Shown: positions 10,601 to 18,214 of the stretch, in pieces
How the letters are laid out: the number at the start of each line of letters is the position of its first letter
Position numbering within the stretch: the first letter of the stretch is position 1
Source of the DNA: an uncultured Bacillota bacterium
GTDB taxonomy: Bacteria; Bacillota_I; Bacilli_A; Izemoplasmatales; UBA1188
Length of the DNA stretch: 36,501 nt
Direction of reading: 5' to 3'
Assembly: GCA_937907585.1 (NCBI GenBank)
Contig: CALCVH010000171.1
Span: 1-36,501, forward strand
Notes under the pieces: model-generated
Seen by the model: only the letters and a program-made list of their open reading frames with translations
What the model was told of the DNA's origin: nothing
The model's database searches: none
Translations under genes and position numbers: made by a program

Positions 10601-10812
10601 CTGAATTCGAAAAAGAAGAACCTATTGATGATGATAATAATGATAATAAAACAACCGAAAATAACACTAGTCAAAATGAACCAGAAGTTGTGAACAAGAA
10701 AGGTTGTAAATCAGATTTATCATCTAGTGGATTATATTTAATTTTTATATTTATTGTTCTATCAATTCTTGTATTAAGAATTAATAAAATAGAAAAGAAG
10801 TACAAAAAATAA
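7624..10812 (+). CDS. Membrane-anchored multidomain protein with GHL10 domain
   Basis: A 1062-residue exported protein. The signal peptide ends near VKA before EGEF, at about residue 29. Residues 30-400 are beta-rich and hold two related modules, each with a TGTN(I/V)YG(T/Y)E-type segment and then a P-x-N-x-x-V-x-S-x-x-G-x-G segment. Residues 410-490 look helical and Glu/Lys-rich. Residues 498-870 are a GHL10 domain (VWHRPTEM, EVHAWVENF, IDPANEEV, GLNLDYIRYP, ATPMAYY) clearly related to that of the preceding lipoprotein. A helical stretch and an Asn/Asp/Thr-rich linker follow, then GCKSDLSSSG with Cys1028, a transmembrane helix and a basic tail. The strong ribosome site AAGGTGA lies within the end of the previous gene. 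It is probably a cell-surface glycan-binding and cleaving enzyme; the substrate is unknown. Confidence 0.82.
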   Translation: MKKTLMIIILVLIIGFSFLLGGLLSVKAEGEFNKDYSSYDISVTIGNTKIDGLYSNPETYFEDSASGFLVSQEIKFKDVNSSDKIIYTPEFNLTTTNRTGDVIEYGCIEENGHYFIDTINEEKDGSTYIPVGGFVISLPISYENRFSVGDEVTLNTKLTIPKKAVESSSGKRIVVDNTNTTRSAPMVVYYDYQFGEKTGTNIYGTEMTCTYDFELNTFKVVSFRGFGTGDDSGSVIPDNSFVLSAYGEGYRGLLVRGELFNTGDEVKMVGFDFIRFGGKVTGTYNFINPTPEMNPKGMETETSPFPAYRGENQTIIYKDGWSYNGASGTGTNVYGYEAAVDSEGTVVELNVNVSKIPENGYVISGHGKGRDFVRSNIVLGATIELNEENKTYTISTTLNSYYENLVTSSNQAINNAQTKKRQLYNLNYELIDSYIEEINEKLSSLKTVKEEIEAGLDSDNWSEKEKLSHLMVYNTYQIEIERIDHKLISASVESKPVASKSVWHRPTEMTYEEIDNNLKLYKEVGINLIFVETLYNGYSTFKSDYESYFPYNPKFASTYTDGEKTYNDYLSCFVAVAKKYNIEVHAWVENFYVGTLNTVPIVKDHPEWILYNDDSSIYQRNEGGLYIFIDPANEEVQNLLINYYLDLFNKVPDCVGLNLDYIRYPVSDDSEDTGYTIKAMEGFYKQKGLSFTEAQSSDRNKMAKKFSQLFNTDYLIGGEAERKANYDAWVKYRTSIITSYVKRIKEEIKDVKNIKLSTAVFASITDSLDYKKQDWKTWFANGWIDIATPMAYYTDSTDVLKNVSFMIQSAGGNSFYYAGLASSYSGLPAFRNAEQIDAAYRGGSNGYVIFCSTQIIGHEDVIEVLKLGVNSSESVLPHADIKDILEATFSDIVSRSDNIYIPNGGITNDNLNELKSIFDSILEMNDDTSLDLYNIQKRIIALYDSEIQSIAKGYSRQRIIETLKELSNILDTQISRKMIDNKEWDPSIEEVRPEFEKEEPIDDDNNDNKTTENNTSQNEPEVVNKKGCKSDLSSSGLYLIFIFIVLSILVLRINKIEKKYKK

Positions 10813-10832
10813 ATAAAGGAGAAAAACATTTT

Positions 10833-13800
10833 ATGAAAAAGACTTTTAATCTTTTTACATTACTTGTTGTATTTGGATTAGCCTTATCAGTAGTGGCTTG
10901 TAGGAATAAGGCTGAAGAATCAAAAACTACAGAAAAACCTACAACTGCTGAAACTGATAAACCTACTGATGCGCCAACAGATAAGCCTACAGATAAACCT
11001 ACTGACGCGCCAACAGACAAACCTACAACAGAAGCTCAAGCTCCAGTAATTACAGTAAACCCTAAAACAGTTGAAATAAATGCTGGTGAAGAAGTTGAGT
11101 TACTATTTGGTGTTTCTGCGACTGATGAAGTTGATGGCACTGTAACTGTAATAGTTTCAGATGATGATGATTTTGATAATGAAACTCCTGGAACTTATAC
11201 AATAACATATAGAGCTGTAAACTCAAGCGGTGTAGAAGCTACAGCTACAAGAACTATTGTAGTAGGAGAGGCATTAGCACAATACGTATTAGAAGTTAGA
11301 AAAAATTATTTAGGCGAAACTAAATGGACTGGATGCACTATCGCATTTAAAAACGAATTATTCGTTGAAGTAGATGAAGATTCAGAATTCTCTGCTAGAA
11401 GCGGTATCTTCCATAACATTAGCAGTGAACCTGTAACTGTTTCAGTTGAAGGATCATATGGTGTTTCTGCTGTATTAACTACTAATGGTGTAGTAGTTGA
11501 AGGTAGAGACGGCGCTAACTCTAAACTAGTTAACGCAGAGAACCCTACAAGAGCTGCTTCTACAGTATCTAAGTTTGATGAAGAAACAACTGTATCAAGT
11601 GCTTTCGCTAAGAATATGGTTATCCCAGCTGGTGGATATGCAGTTGTTATTCAATCTAACTACGCTGGAACAACAGCTGATACTGATGGAAGAAGCTTCA
11701 TGAACTATAACGTAATCTATCAAGTTGGAAACGTTGTTAGATTATATGTAGATGATGAGAACAAGACATTACTCACTCCATACGTTAACCAAGGCCCAAC
11801 AGTATCTGGTAACACTACTGTATATGTAACACAAGGCAGCAGCGATGATGTTAACGCACTTGTAGCTGCAGGATTAACTGTTAAAGATGATAACAATACA
11901 TTTGAAGAAGCTGATGATGTAACAATTGAGACAGTAACAGTTAAATCAAATGGCGGATTCGACTTCATGACAGTTGCAGAATATACATTTACATTAACTG
12001 TAACTGATGGCGAAGTTGAAACTGAATTCACAAGAGTTGTAAGCGTTGTTGCTGTAGAAGATGTTGTAACTATTAAAGTTGGAGAAAACACTCATGATGT
12101 ATTGTCTACTCAAGTAGCAATCGACCAAGATTTAACATCTGCTGGAAATTATGCATATATAGTTTATACTCCTGCGTTCACTCAAGCAGAACTCGGATTT
12201 ACAAATGGATATGGTGAAGCATTCGTTCTTGATGAATATGGTTACATTGTAACTATCTATGATGGTGCAAACGGAAGAAAGTTCACTACAGAAAAACATA
12301 CAATTCCTGATACTGATACATGTACACCTGGAACATATTTAACTGATGCATTCGCAGAAGCTAAAGCTGGTGGATATTACTTACTAGTTGCTCCAAACTC
12401 AACTCCTAATAATGCTGCTGGTGGTTCTAGAAAATTCTTACTTGATAATAGAACTTGGGGTGCTAAAGTTGAAATCACTGGTGTAACATTCGCTCAAAGA
12501 GTATTTAAATTTACAGTTGGTGAAAAATCATTTGAAGCTGCTGAAGAATTGGTGTTAGTAAATGAATTAACTGATAAAGCTGCTTCTTACAAGATGGTAA
12601 TCTATACAAAAGACTTTACTGAAGAAACAATCACATGCAATGGCTATGGTGCCGCTCTTGTATTAGATAAGTATGGTAAAGTTGTAAGAATCTATGATGG
12701 TGCTAATGGTAAATTATTCGACGCAGAGAATCCAAGTGGAAAAACAGGTGCTGGATTCGGCGGTGCCGATTATGCAACATATGCATATACTCAATTACAA
12801 GCAGGTGAAACTTTAATCATCTTCCCTAACGATGGTACAAATGGCGCTGATTCAGCTAGAACATTCGCTCTTGGCTTAAGAATGGATGGTTCAATTGGTA
12901 AATACGCAACATTAACTTCATTTGTATTTGCAGAAGATTTATTAGAATTTACAGTAAATGGAAAAACTTTCAAAGCTTCAACTGGCGAACATTTGTTCAA
13001 TGTTGTAACTGATAAAGCTGCATCATTTAAGATGTTAGTTTATACAAAAGCATCTGGATTAGAAGCTATTACTTGTAATGGTTATGGCGTAGCTGTTGTT
13101 TTAGATAAATATGGCAAACTTGATAGAGTCTATGATGGCGCTAATGGCAAATTATTCGACGCAGAAAATCCTGAAGGTAAAACTGGTGCTGGATTCGGTG
13201 GTGCTGATTATGCAACGTATGCATACACTCAACTTGCTGAAGGCGAAACATTAGTAATATTCCCTAATGATGGTGTTAATGGCGCTGATTCAGCTAGAAC
13301 ATTCGGCTTAGGATTAAGAATGGATGGATCTATTGGTAAAGAAGTAACTTTAACAGGATTTGAATTCGAATTCGAAAAAGTATCATTCTCTATCAATGAA
13401 AAAACATTTAATGCAAAAGTTGAATTAGTATTAGAAAACGAAGTAACTAATAGTGCTGCTTCTTACAAGATGTTAATCTATACAAAAGAATGCACTGCTG
13501 AAGCTATTACATGTAACGGCTATGGTGTTGCAATCGTTCTTGACCAATATGGCAAACTTGATAGAGTCTATGATGGCGCAAATGGTAAATTATTTGACGC
13601 AGAAAACCCAAGCGGAAAAACTGGTGCTGGATTTGGCGGTGCTGATTATGCTACATATGCATATACTCAACTTCAAGCTGGCGAAACTCTAATTATCTTC
13701 CCTAACGATGGTACAAATGGCGCTGATTCAGCTAGAACATTCGCTCTTGGCTTAAGAATGGATGGATCAATTGGTAAAGTTGCGACATTAACAGGTCATA

Positions 13801-15089
13801 CATTTGAAGAAGAAAAAGCAGCTGCTTTAAAGATTGGTACTAATGAATTCACAAAAGAAGAAATAACATATACAATCAACGATGCAACTGCAACAAATAC
13901 ATCTCATGATTTTTTAATCTTCACTTCAGCATTTACTGGTACATTCAGCTTAAATGGTTATGGTGAAGCATTCGTTATTAAAGATGGTGCAATCGTAAGA
14001 ATTTATGATGGCGTTAGTGGAAAATATTATGATGCAGATAATACTGCTGGTGTAACAGATGCAACAAAGTGCACCGCAAACGATTACGCTAAGTTTGCTA
14101 TAGCATCACTTCAAAGTGGTGAGTGGGTATTAATTGCTCCACATGATGGTGGTTCAAACGTAGCAAGAGAATTCTTATATTCTAATAGAACTATAGGCGC
14201 TACAGTAGAATTTAATTTAGCTCAAATTGAAACTTCAACTGAAGCAGAAAACGCATTTAGCTTAAATGCTAAAACTTTCTATGGTGCAAAAGTATTAGTT
14301 AACTCATCTGCAGCTCCTGCTAACTATGACTTTGCTGTATATTCATATGGATATGCTGGTAGAGTAGTTAAGAACGGTTGGTGTGAAGCATTCGTTATCG
14401 ATATGACAACTGGAAAAGTTGTAAGAATCTATGATGGTGTTAACAACAAATACTATGACGAAGAGAATACTGCTGGTGTTGCTGGAACAGATTATTACAC
14501 AGTAGCAACTACTTCATTCGATGCATTCGAAAGTCTAAAACCAAACGAATTATTAGTAATTGGATTAAATGGTGGAAAGAATTCTAACGCTGCTAGAGCA
14601 TTCTTAGTATCTAATAGAACATTTGGTGCTCAAGCATCCGTACTTGGAATTGAATTACCTACACCTGCTTCTACTGAAACTAAAGTTAATGCATTAGTTG
14701 TTGATGGAGATAAATACTATTTATCATCTCCTATCCTTGAAAACGAAAATGCTGTCGCAGCTGGTCCATTCGTTATTTATAGATATGGATACGAAGGATC
14801 ATTAGTAACTAATGGCTATGGTGTAGCATTCGTAATTAAAGATGGTAAGATTGTAAGAATTTATGACGGCGCTAGCGCTAAATATTATGACGCTGATAAC
14901 GCATCTGGCGTTCAAAATGGTACTTGTACTTCAGCTGGTTATTTAACTGAAGCATTCGCATCTTTATCAGAAGGTGAATATGTACTTGCTGCTCTAAATA
15001 CTGGTGGCGCAAACATCACAAGAGCGTTCTTCTATGATCATAGATCTGTTGGTAAGGATGTAACAGTTCCTACTTCTGAAGATTTCTAA
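10833..15089 (+). CDS. Giant repeat-containing surface lipoprotein
   Basis: A 1418-residue lipoprotein with lipobox VVAC (Cys23). Residues 25-68 are a Pro/Thr linker built on TDKPTDAP-type repeats. Residues 70-147 resemble a bacterial Ig-like DUF5011-type domain (VDGTVTV, PGTYTITYRAVNSSG). The remainder is a string of about eight beta-rich modules that share NGYG-x-A, a V-x-x-IYDG segment, an Asp/Asn-rich stretch, a (S/A)GE-x-x-(L/V)-x-(A/F) segment and R-x-F. Three consecutive modules are nearly identical and repeat with an exact 146-residue period. No catalytic domain was recognised. It may be a surface adhesin or glycan-capture protein; the function is not established. AAAGGAG lies 11 bases before the ATG. 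A stable hairpin follows the gene. Confidence 0.78.
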   Translation: MKKTFNLFTLLVVFGLALSVVACRNKAEESKTTEKPTTAETDKPTDAPTDKPTDKPTDAPTDKPTTEAQAPVITVNPKTVEINAGEEVELLFGVSATDEVDGTVTVIVSDDDDFDNETPGTYTITYRAVNSSGVEATATRTIVVGEALAQYVLEVRKNYLGETKWTGCTIAFKNELFVEVDEDSEFSARSGIFHNISSEPVTVSVEGSYGVSAVLTTNGVVVEGRDGANSKLVNAENPTRAASTVSKFDEETTVSSAFAKNMVIPAGGYAVVIQSNYAGTTADTDGRSFMNYNVIYQVGNVVRLYVDDENKTLLTPYVNQGPTVSGNTTVYVTQGSSDDVNALVAAGLTVKDDNNTFEEADDVTIETVTVKSNGGFDFMTVAEYTFTLTVTDGEVETEFTRVVSVVAVEDVVTIKVGENTHDVLSTQVAIDQDLTSAGNYAYIVYTPAFTQAELGFTNGYGEAFVLDEYGYIVTIYDGANGRKFTTEKHTIPDTDTCTPGTYLTDAFAEAKAGGYYLLVAPNSTPNNAAGGSRKFLLDNRTWGAKVEITGVTFAQRVFKFTVGEKSFEAAEELVLVNELTDKAASYKMVIYTKDFTEETITCNGYGAALVLDKYGKVVRIYDGANGKLFDAENPSGKTGAGFGGADYATYAYTQLQAGETLIIFPNDGTNGADSARTFALGLRMDGSIGKYATLTSFVFAEDLLEFTVNGKTFKASTGEHLFNVVTDKAASFKMLVYTKASGLEAITCNGYGVAVVLDKYGKLDRVYDGANGKLFDAENPEGKTGAGFGGADYATYAYTQLAEGETLVIFPNDGVNGADSARTFGLGLRMDGSIGKEVTLTGFEFEFEKVSFSINEKTFNAKVELVLENEVTNSAASYKMLIYTKECTAEAITCNGYGVAIVLDQYGKLDRVYDGANGKLFDAENPSGKTGAGFGGADYATYAYTQLQAGETLIIFPNDGTNGADSARTFALGLRMDGSIGKVATLTGHTFEEEKAAALKIGTNEFTKEEITYTINDATATNTSHDFLIFTSAFTGTFSLNGYGEAFVIKDGAIVRIYDGVSGKYYDADNTAGVTDATKCTANDYAKFAIASLQSGEWVLIAPHDGGSNVAREFLYSNRTIGATVEFNLAQIETSTEAENAFSLNAKTFYGAKVLVNSSAAPANYDFAVYSYGYAGRVVKNGWCEAFVIDMTTGKVVRIYDGVNNKYYDEENTAGVAGTDYYTVATTSFDAFESLKPNELLVIGLNGGKNSNAARAFLVSNRTFGAQASVLGIELPTPASTETKVNALVVDGDKYYLSSPILENENAVAAGPFVIYRYGYEGSLVTNGYGVAFVIKDGKIVRIYDGASAKYYDADNASGVQNGTCTSAGYLTEAFASLSEGEYVLAALNTGGANITRAFFYDHRSVGKDVTVPTSEDF
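12493..13806 (+). repeat. Three tandem 438-bp coding repeats
   Basis: Corresponding codons of the AAS(Y/F)KM segment begin at 12579, 13017 and 13455, giving an exact 438-base (146-codon) spacing twice. The shared core includes GANGKLFDAENP, GKTGAGFGGADYATYAYTQL and ADSARTF. The outer edges are approximate. More divergent copies lie on both sides (about 12110-12490 and 13810-15060). Confidence 0.85.
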
Positions 15090-15137
15090 ACATTTAATTT
15101 TAGTTAATACATAATTTAGAAATTATAAAATGAAAGG

Positions 15138-15170
15138 ATATCTCTCACCGATTTTTTCGGTGAGAGATAT
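15138..15170 (+). promoter_or_regulatory. Perfect 14-bp hairpin inside the ribosome binding site of the next gene
   Basis: ATATCTCTCACCGA (15138-15151) and TCGGTGAGAGATAT (15157-15170) are perfect complements around a TTTTT loop. No T run follows, so it is not a standard terminator. It separates GAAAGGA (15132-15138) from GGTGA (15171-15175), which joined would match the extended Shine-Dalgarno sequence and sit at normal distance from the ATG at 15180. It may control translation, or protect the 3' end of the upstream lipoprotein mRNA. Confidence 0.8.
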
Positions 15171-15179
15171 GGTGAAATT

Positions 15180-16643
15180 ATGAAGAATATATTAATAAGC
15201 ATAGTTACTTTTTTAATGGTCGCATCAGGATTAACCATTTATAAAAGTATGACTACAATTAAAGAATCACTAGATACACCAACATATACTTATACTGATG
15301 ATTTTGGATTCCTATATAAAGAAGGTAAAACTACAGTAAATGGGAATAAACAAGCCATTTACTATGGAGAATATAAATCTAATGGTGAATCTAAATATGA
15401 ATGGGTGATTCATAGCGTTAGAAGTGGTTCAAAAACAACCAGAACTAATGTCTTAAATATTGCGAAAGATTATGAAAGCACTACAGGTAATAAAGTAATA
15501 TTTGCTTGTAATGGAGATTACTTTGATTTAAATAGTGGCTCAAATATAGAATCATATGTTAACAACGGCATAGTTATTTCTAAAGGATCTTTCGCTACTA
15601 AACATTGTATTGGATTTGATAATAATGGATTAGTCTCTATAGGAAGACTAACAGAAGTTGAAAAACGTCTAATGTTAACAATTGATGATAGTGTATATCT
15701 TTATAATATAGATAAGTATAATGAAGAACCAGGAGAAAATGAAATTGCTGTATATAATCAATCTGGTTCATATGAATTAAATGATTGTGGAAGATATGTA
15801 ATTACAACATCTTCATCAAACTTAAATCAATTCCCTGTATGGGGAACATCAAAAAGAATGTCGACTGGCGAAAAGGTAAGCAGCGACAAATTAACTATTA
15901 AAAGTGGACAATACGCAATCGTTTTAAAAAGCGGTGAATTAAATGATTTCTTCTTTAATTCTATCGTATATGGTGTAGAAGCGAACTTAGTTGAAATACC
16001 TTCAGGTAGTTTTAAAAACTGTACATGGGTATTAGGCGGATATGATATTTTAGTAGATAATTATGTAGTAAATACTAAATGTCACACAGATAATGCAGGT
16101 GATGCATTAGCTCCTAGAACATTTATTGGTTTTAAAGAAGATGGTACTTGCTTCGTAAGTGTTGTAGATGGAAGAATGCCTTCATATAGCGCAGGTATTA
16201 CAGTGAAAGAGGAAGCTGAACTAGCGTATGAATTAGGCGCTAAATATTCATTAGAATTAGATGGTGGAGGATCATCAACAGTAGTACTTAGATTAAATGA
16301 TGAACTAACATTAAGAAATAAACCATCTGATGGTTCGATGAGAACAGTATCAAACGCTATTATGCTTGTTGAAAAAGATATCGTAGATGATGAACCTCAA
16401 AATCCACCAGTTGATAACACTACTACTATAATAGAAGAACCATCATCATCAACAGGTACTGATACAAATATAGATAGTACAACTACAAGTGAAAAAGGAA
16501 CAACTATAGATAAAAAAGAAGAGAATACAAATAATACTGAAAATAAAGGATGTAATTCATCATTATCAGGATTATTAATTATTCCAAGTATGTTAAGTGT
16601 AATGATATTTATTAAGAAAAAGAAAGAAGGAGATGTAAGATAA
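15180..16643 (+). CDS. Phosphodiester glycosidase family protein (NAGPA/DUF2233), membrane-anchored
   Basis: A 487-residue exported protein with an N-terminal hydrophobic segment (residues 1-25). The NAGPA-type domain, named after the enzyme that uncovers mannose-6-phosphate by removing GlcNAc from a phosphodiester, spans roughly residues 60-395. Family hallmarks visible are ACNGDYFD near residue 110, APRTFIGF near residue 312, VVDGRMPSYSAG, LELDGGGSST near residue 360, and N-x-PSDG-x-x-RTVSNAI. The middle of the domain carries an SGQYAIVL segment like those in the neighbouring repeat proteins. A Thr/Glu-rich linker (about 400-455) leads to GCNSSLSG (Cys458), a transmembrane helix and a lysine-rich tail. 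Bacterial members are thought to cleave sugar-phosphate diesters. The stop overlaps the binding-protein start as TAATG. Translation may depend on the hairpin just upstream. Confidence 0.87.
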   Translation: MKNILISIVTFLMVASGLTIYKSMTTIKESLDTPTYTYTDDFGFLYKEGKTTVNGNKQAIYYGEYKSNGESKYEWVIHSVRSGSKTTRTNVLNIAKDYESTTGNKVIFACNGDYFDLNSGSNIESYVNNGIVISKGSFATKHCIGFDNNGLVSIGRLTEVEKRLMLTIDDSVYLYNIDKYNEEPGENEIAVYNQSGSYELNDCGRYVITTSSSNLNQFPVWGTSKRMSTGEKVSSDKLTIKSGQYAIVLKSGELNDFFFNSIVYGVEANLVEIPSGSFKNCTWVLGGYDILVDNYVVNTKCHTDNAGDALAPRTFIGFKEDGTCFVSVVDGRMPSYSAGITVKEEAELAYELGAKYSLELDGGGSSTVVLRLNDELTLRNKPSDGSMRTVSNAIMLVEKDIVDDEPQNPPVDNTTTIIEEPSSSTGTDTNIDSTTTSEKGTTIDKKEENTNNTENKGCNSSLSGLLIIPSMLSVMIFIKKKKEGDVR

Positions 16644-18193
16644 TGAAAAGAGTGTTAAGCATATTATTCTTATTTATAGCAGTTTTATTACTTGCTAGCT
16701 GCAATAATAAAACAAATGCAGATTCTGATAACATAAACTATGATATCGATTTATCAAACAAACCAGAATTAAGTATTTTGATGCCTTATTCTGGATATAC
16801 AATCGATGAAGTTAATAATGATCCAAACGCAAGGATTATAGAAGAGATTACTGGTTATAAAGTTAACTATACTCAACTACCATCTGCGGATGCATCTAAA
16901 ACATTAAATAATGAATTGATGGATAAAAGACATTATAATGCGATGAAGTTAACAAAAGAACAATTCGCAGATTTAGTTAAAGACGATATGTTGGTAGATA
17001 TTACTGATGCGTTAAATACTTTCGGAAAAGATTTATTAGCTAATATATCTGAAGAGTCTTGGGATGTAGTTAGACTAAATGGTAGAATTTATGGTATTCC
17101 TGAAAGAGCATCTAGCGATAATATTGAATATCCAATAGTTTTTAACCAAGATTTATTATTAGAATCAAATCTTGATCTACCTGAAACATTAGAAGAATTC
17201 GAAAACACATTAAAAGTATTAACTGAAAAAGTTGGTAAACCAGCTTTAACATTTGATAAATATACACCTTTAATATATGCGGTTAGTTCCGCTTTTGGAA
17301 TCTATTCTGATTGGCATGAATATACTGTAAACGGTAAAACCGAAGTAATGTATTATATGAACGCTCCTAGATATAATGAATATGTTAATTATATGCATAG
17401 TCTTTATGAAAAAGGATATATCGATGTCGCCGTTGCTACAAACACATCAAGTGATGCATTAAATAAGTTTACTAGTGGAAATGCTGCAGCAGTAGCATGT
17501 TCTATTTGGAGTGTTCCTGCAATCGTGAGTGGTCTACAGGCAAATAATAAGATTACTGCAGCAGAAGCAAGTGGAACACTTGATGACTATTTATGTTATT
17601 TAAGAGCTTTAAAAGAAAATGTTTCTACTGAAGAAAAAGTATATCGTTCATCAGGTTATACATATATTACAGCAATTCCTTACTATGAAGCAGAGAATGC
17701 AGGTTATGCGCTTGATTGGATGAATAGCAAGATTAAAGATAATGAAGGCGCACATAACTTTAGATTAATGGTATTAGGTAGTGAAGGCGTACACTGGACA
17801 TATAGCGCAAAAGAAGGATATTTACCAATCGCTGCAAACTTCTCAGAAAAGGATACTGCAAGTTTCTATTTAACTGGATCAAATGAAAATAGATATACTG
17901 AATACTGGAAAGCAAGGGTTAGAAAACAAGCTGAATTATATAGAGCTTGGAGCACTCTTATGAAAGATGCGGATAAGGTTGGAGAATATAACGTCGTTGA
18001 TTTTGCGCCAGTAATTGAAGATTATAACAAAAATAGATCAGCAATTGAAGAATATGCTCAAGACCAATTCTATGTTATGTTAAGAGAAGGATCTAATAAA
18101 CTTGGTGATTATCGAAATAAATTAAATGGTCAACAAGGATGTACAAAAGCAACTCAAGCAATTAATGATTGGTATAAAACATATAAAAAATAA
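16643..18193 (+). CDS. ABC transporter substrate-binding lipoprotein
   Basis: A 516-residue extracellular solute-binding protein of the sugar type. The lipobox LASC gives acylated Cys20, followed by a short polar linker. The body fits the family 1 / LipO-like binding-protein fold: ELSILMPYSGY near residue 50, GRIYGIPERAS near residue 150, and Trp/Tyr-rich segments in the second half suited to stacking on sugar rings. It would sit on the outer face of the membrane and hand oligosaccharide to the two permeases encoded next. AAGGAG lies upstream and the start overlaps the previous stop by one base, indicating co-translation with the phosphodiester glycosidase. Such large LipO-type proteins usually pair with LplB/YtcP-type permeases and a shared ATPase encoded elsewhere. 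Confidence 0.88.
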   Translation: MKRVLSILFLFIAVLLLASCNNKTNADSDNINYDIDLSNKPELSILMPYSGYTIDEVNNDPNARIIEEITGYKVNYTQLPSADASKTLNNELMDKRHYNAMKLTKEQFADLVKDDMLVDITDALNTFGKDLLANISEESWDVVRLNGRIYGIPERASSDNIEYPIVFNQDLLLESNLDLPETLEEFENTLKVLTEKVGKPALTFDKYTPLIYAVSSAFGIYSDWHEYTVNGKTEVMYYMNAPRYNEYVNYMHSLYEKGYIDVAVATNTSSDALNKFTSGNAAAVACSIWSVPAIVSGLQANNKITAAEASGTLDDYLCYLRALKENVSTEEKVYRSSGYTYITAIPYYEAENAGYALDWMNSKIKDNEGAHNFRLMVLGSEGVHWTYSAKEGYLPIAANFSEKDTASFYLTGSNENRYTEYWKARVRKQAELYRAWSTLMKDADKVGEYNVVDFAPVIEDYNKNRSAIEEYAQDQFYVMLREGSNKLGDYRNKLNGQQGCTKATQAINDWYKTYKK

Positions 18194-18214
18194 TAACTAA
18201 GGAGGCGCACTATT

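Noticed and set aside
10781..11020. Minus-strand open frame coding GASVGLSVG repeats
   Set aside because: Mirror of the TDKPTDAP linker repeats on the plus strand; not a gene.
10930..11035. Short direct repeats resembling a CRISPR or minisatellite array
   Set aside because: In-frame repeats encoding the Pro/Thr linker, with no spacers.
11720..12091. Open frame of 123 codons on the minus strand inside the giant lipoprotein gene
   Set aside because: Low-complexity Thr/Ser/Val product that is a shadow of the plus-strand repeats; no ribosome site.
12493..13806. Long repeats as a possible CRISPR array or mobile element
   Set aside because: Units are in-frame protein modules with no transposase, spacer or terminal inverted repeat.
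15138..15170. Hairpin as an ordinary Rho-independent terminator
   Set aside because: The T run is in the loop, not after the stem, and the ribosome site of the next gene follows at once.
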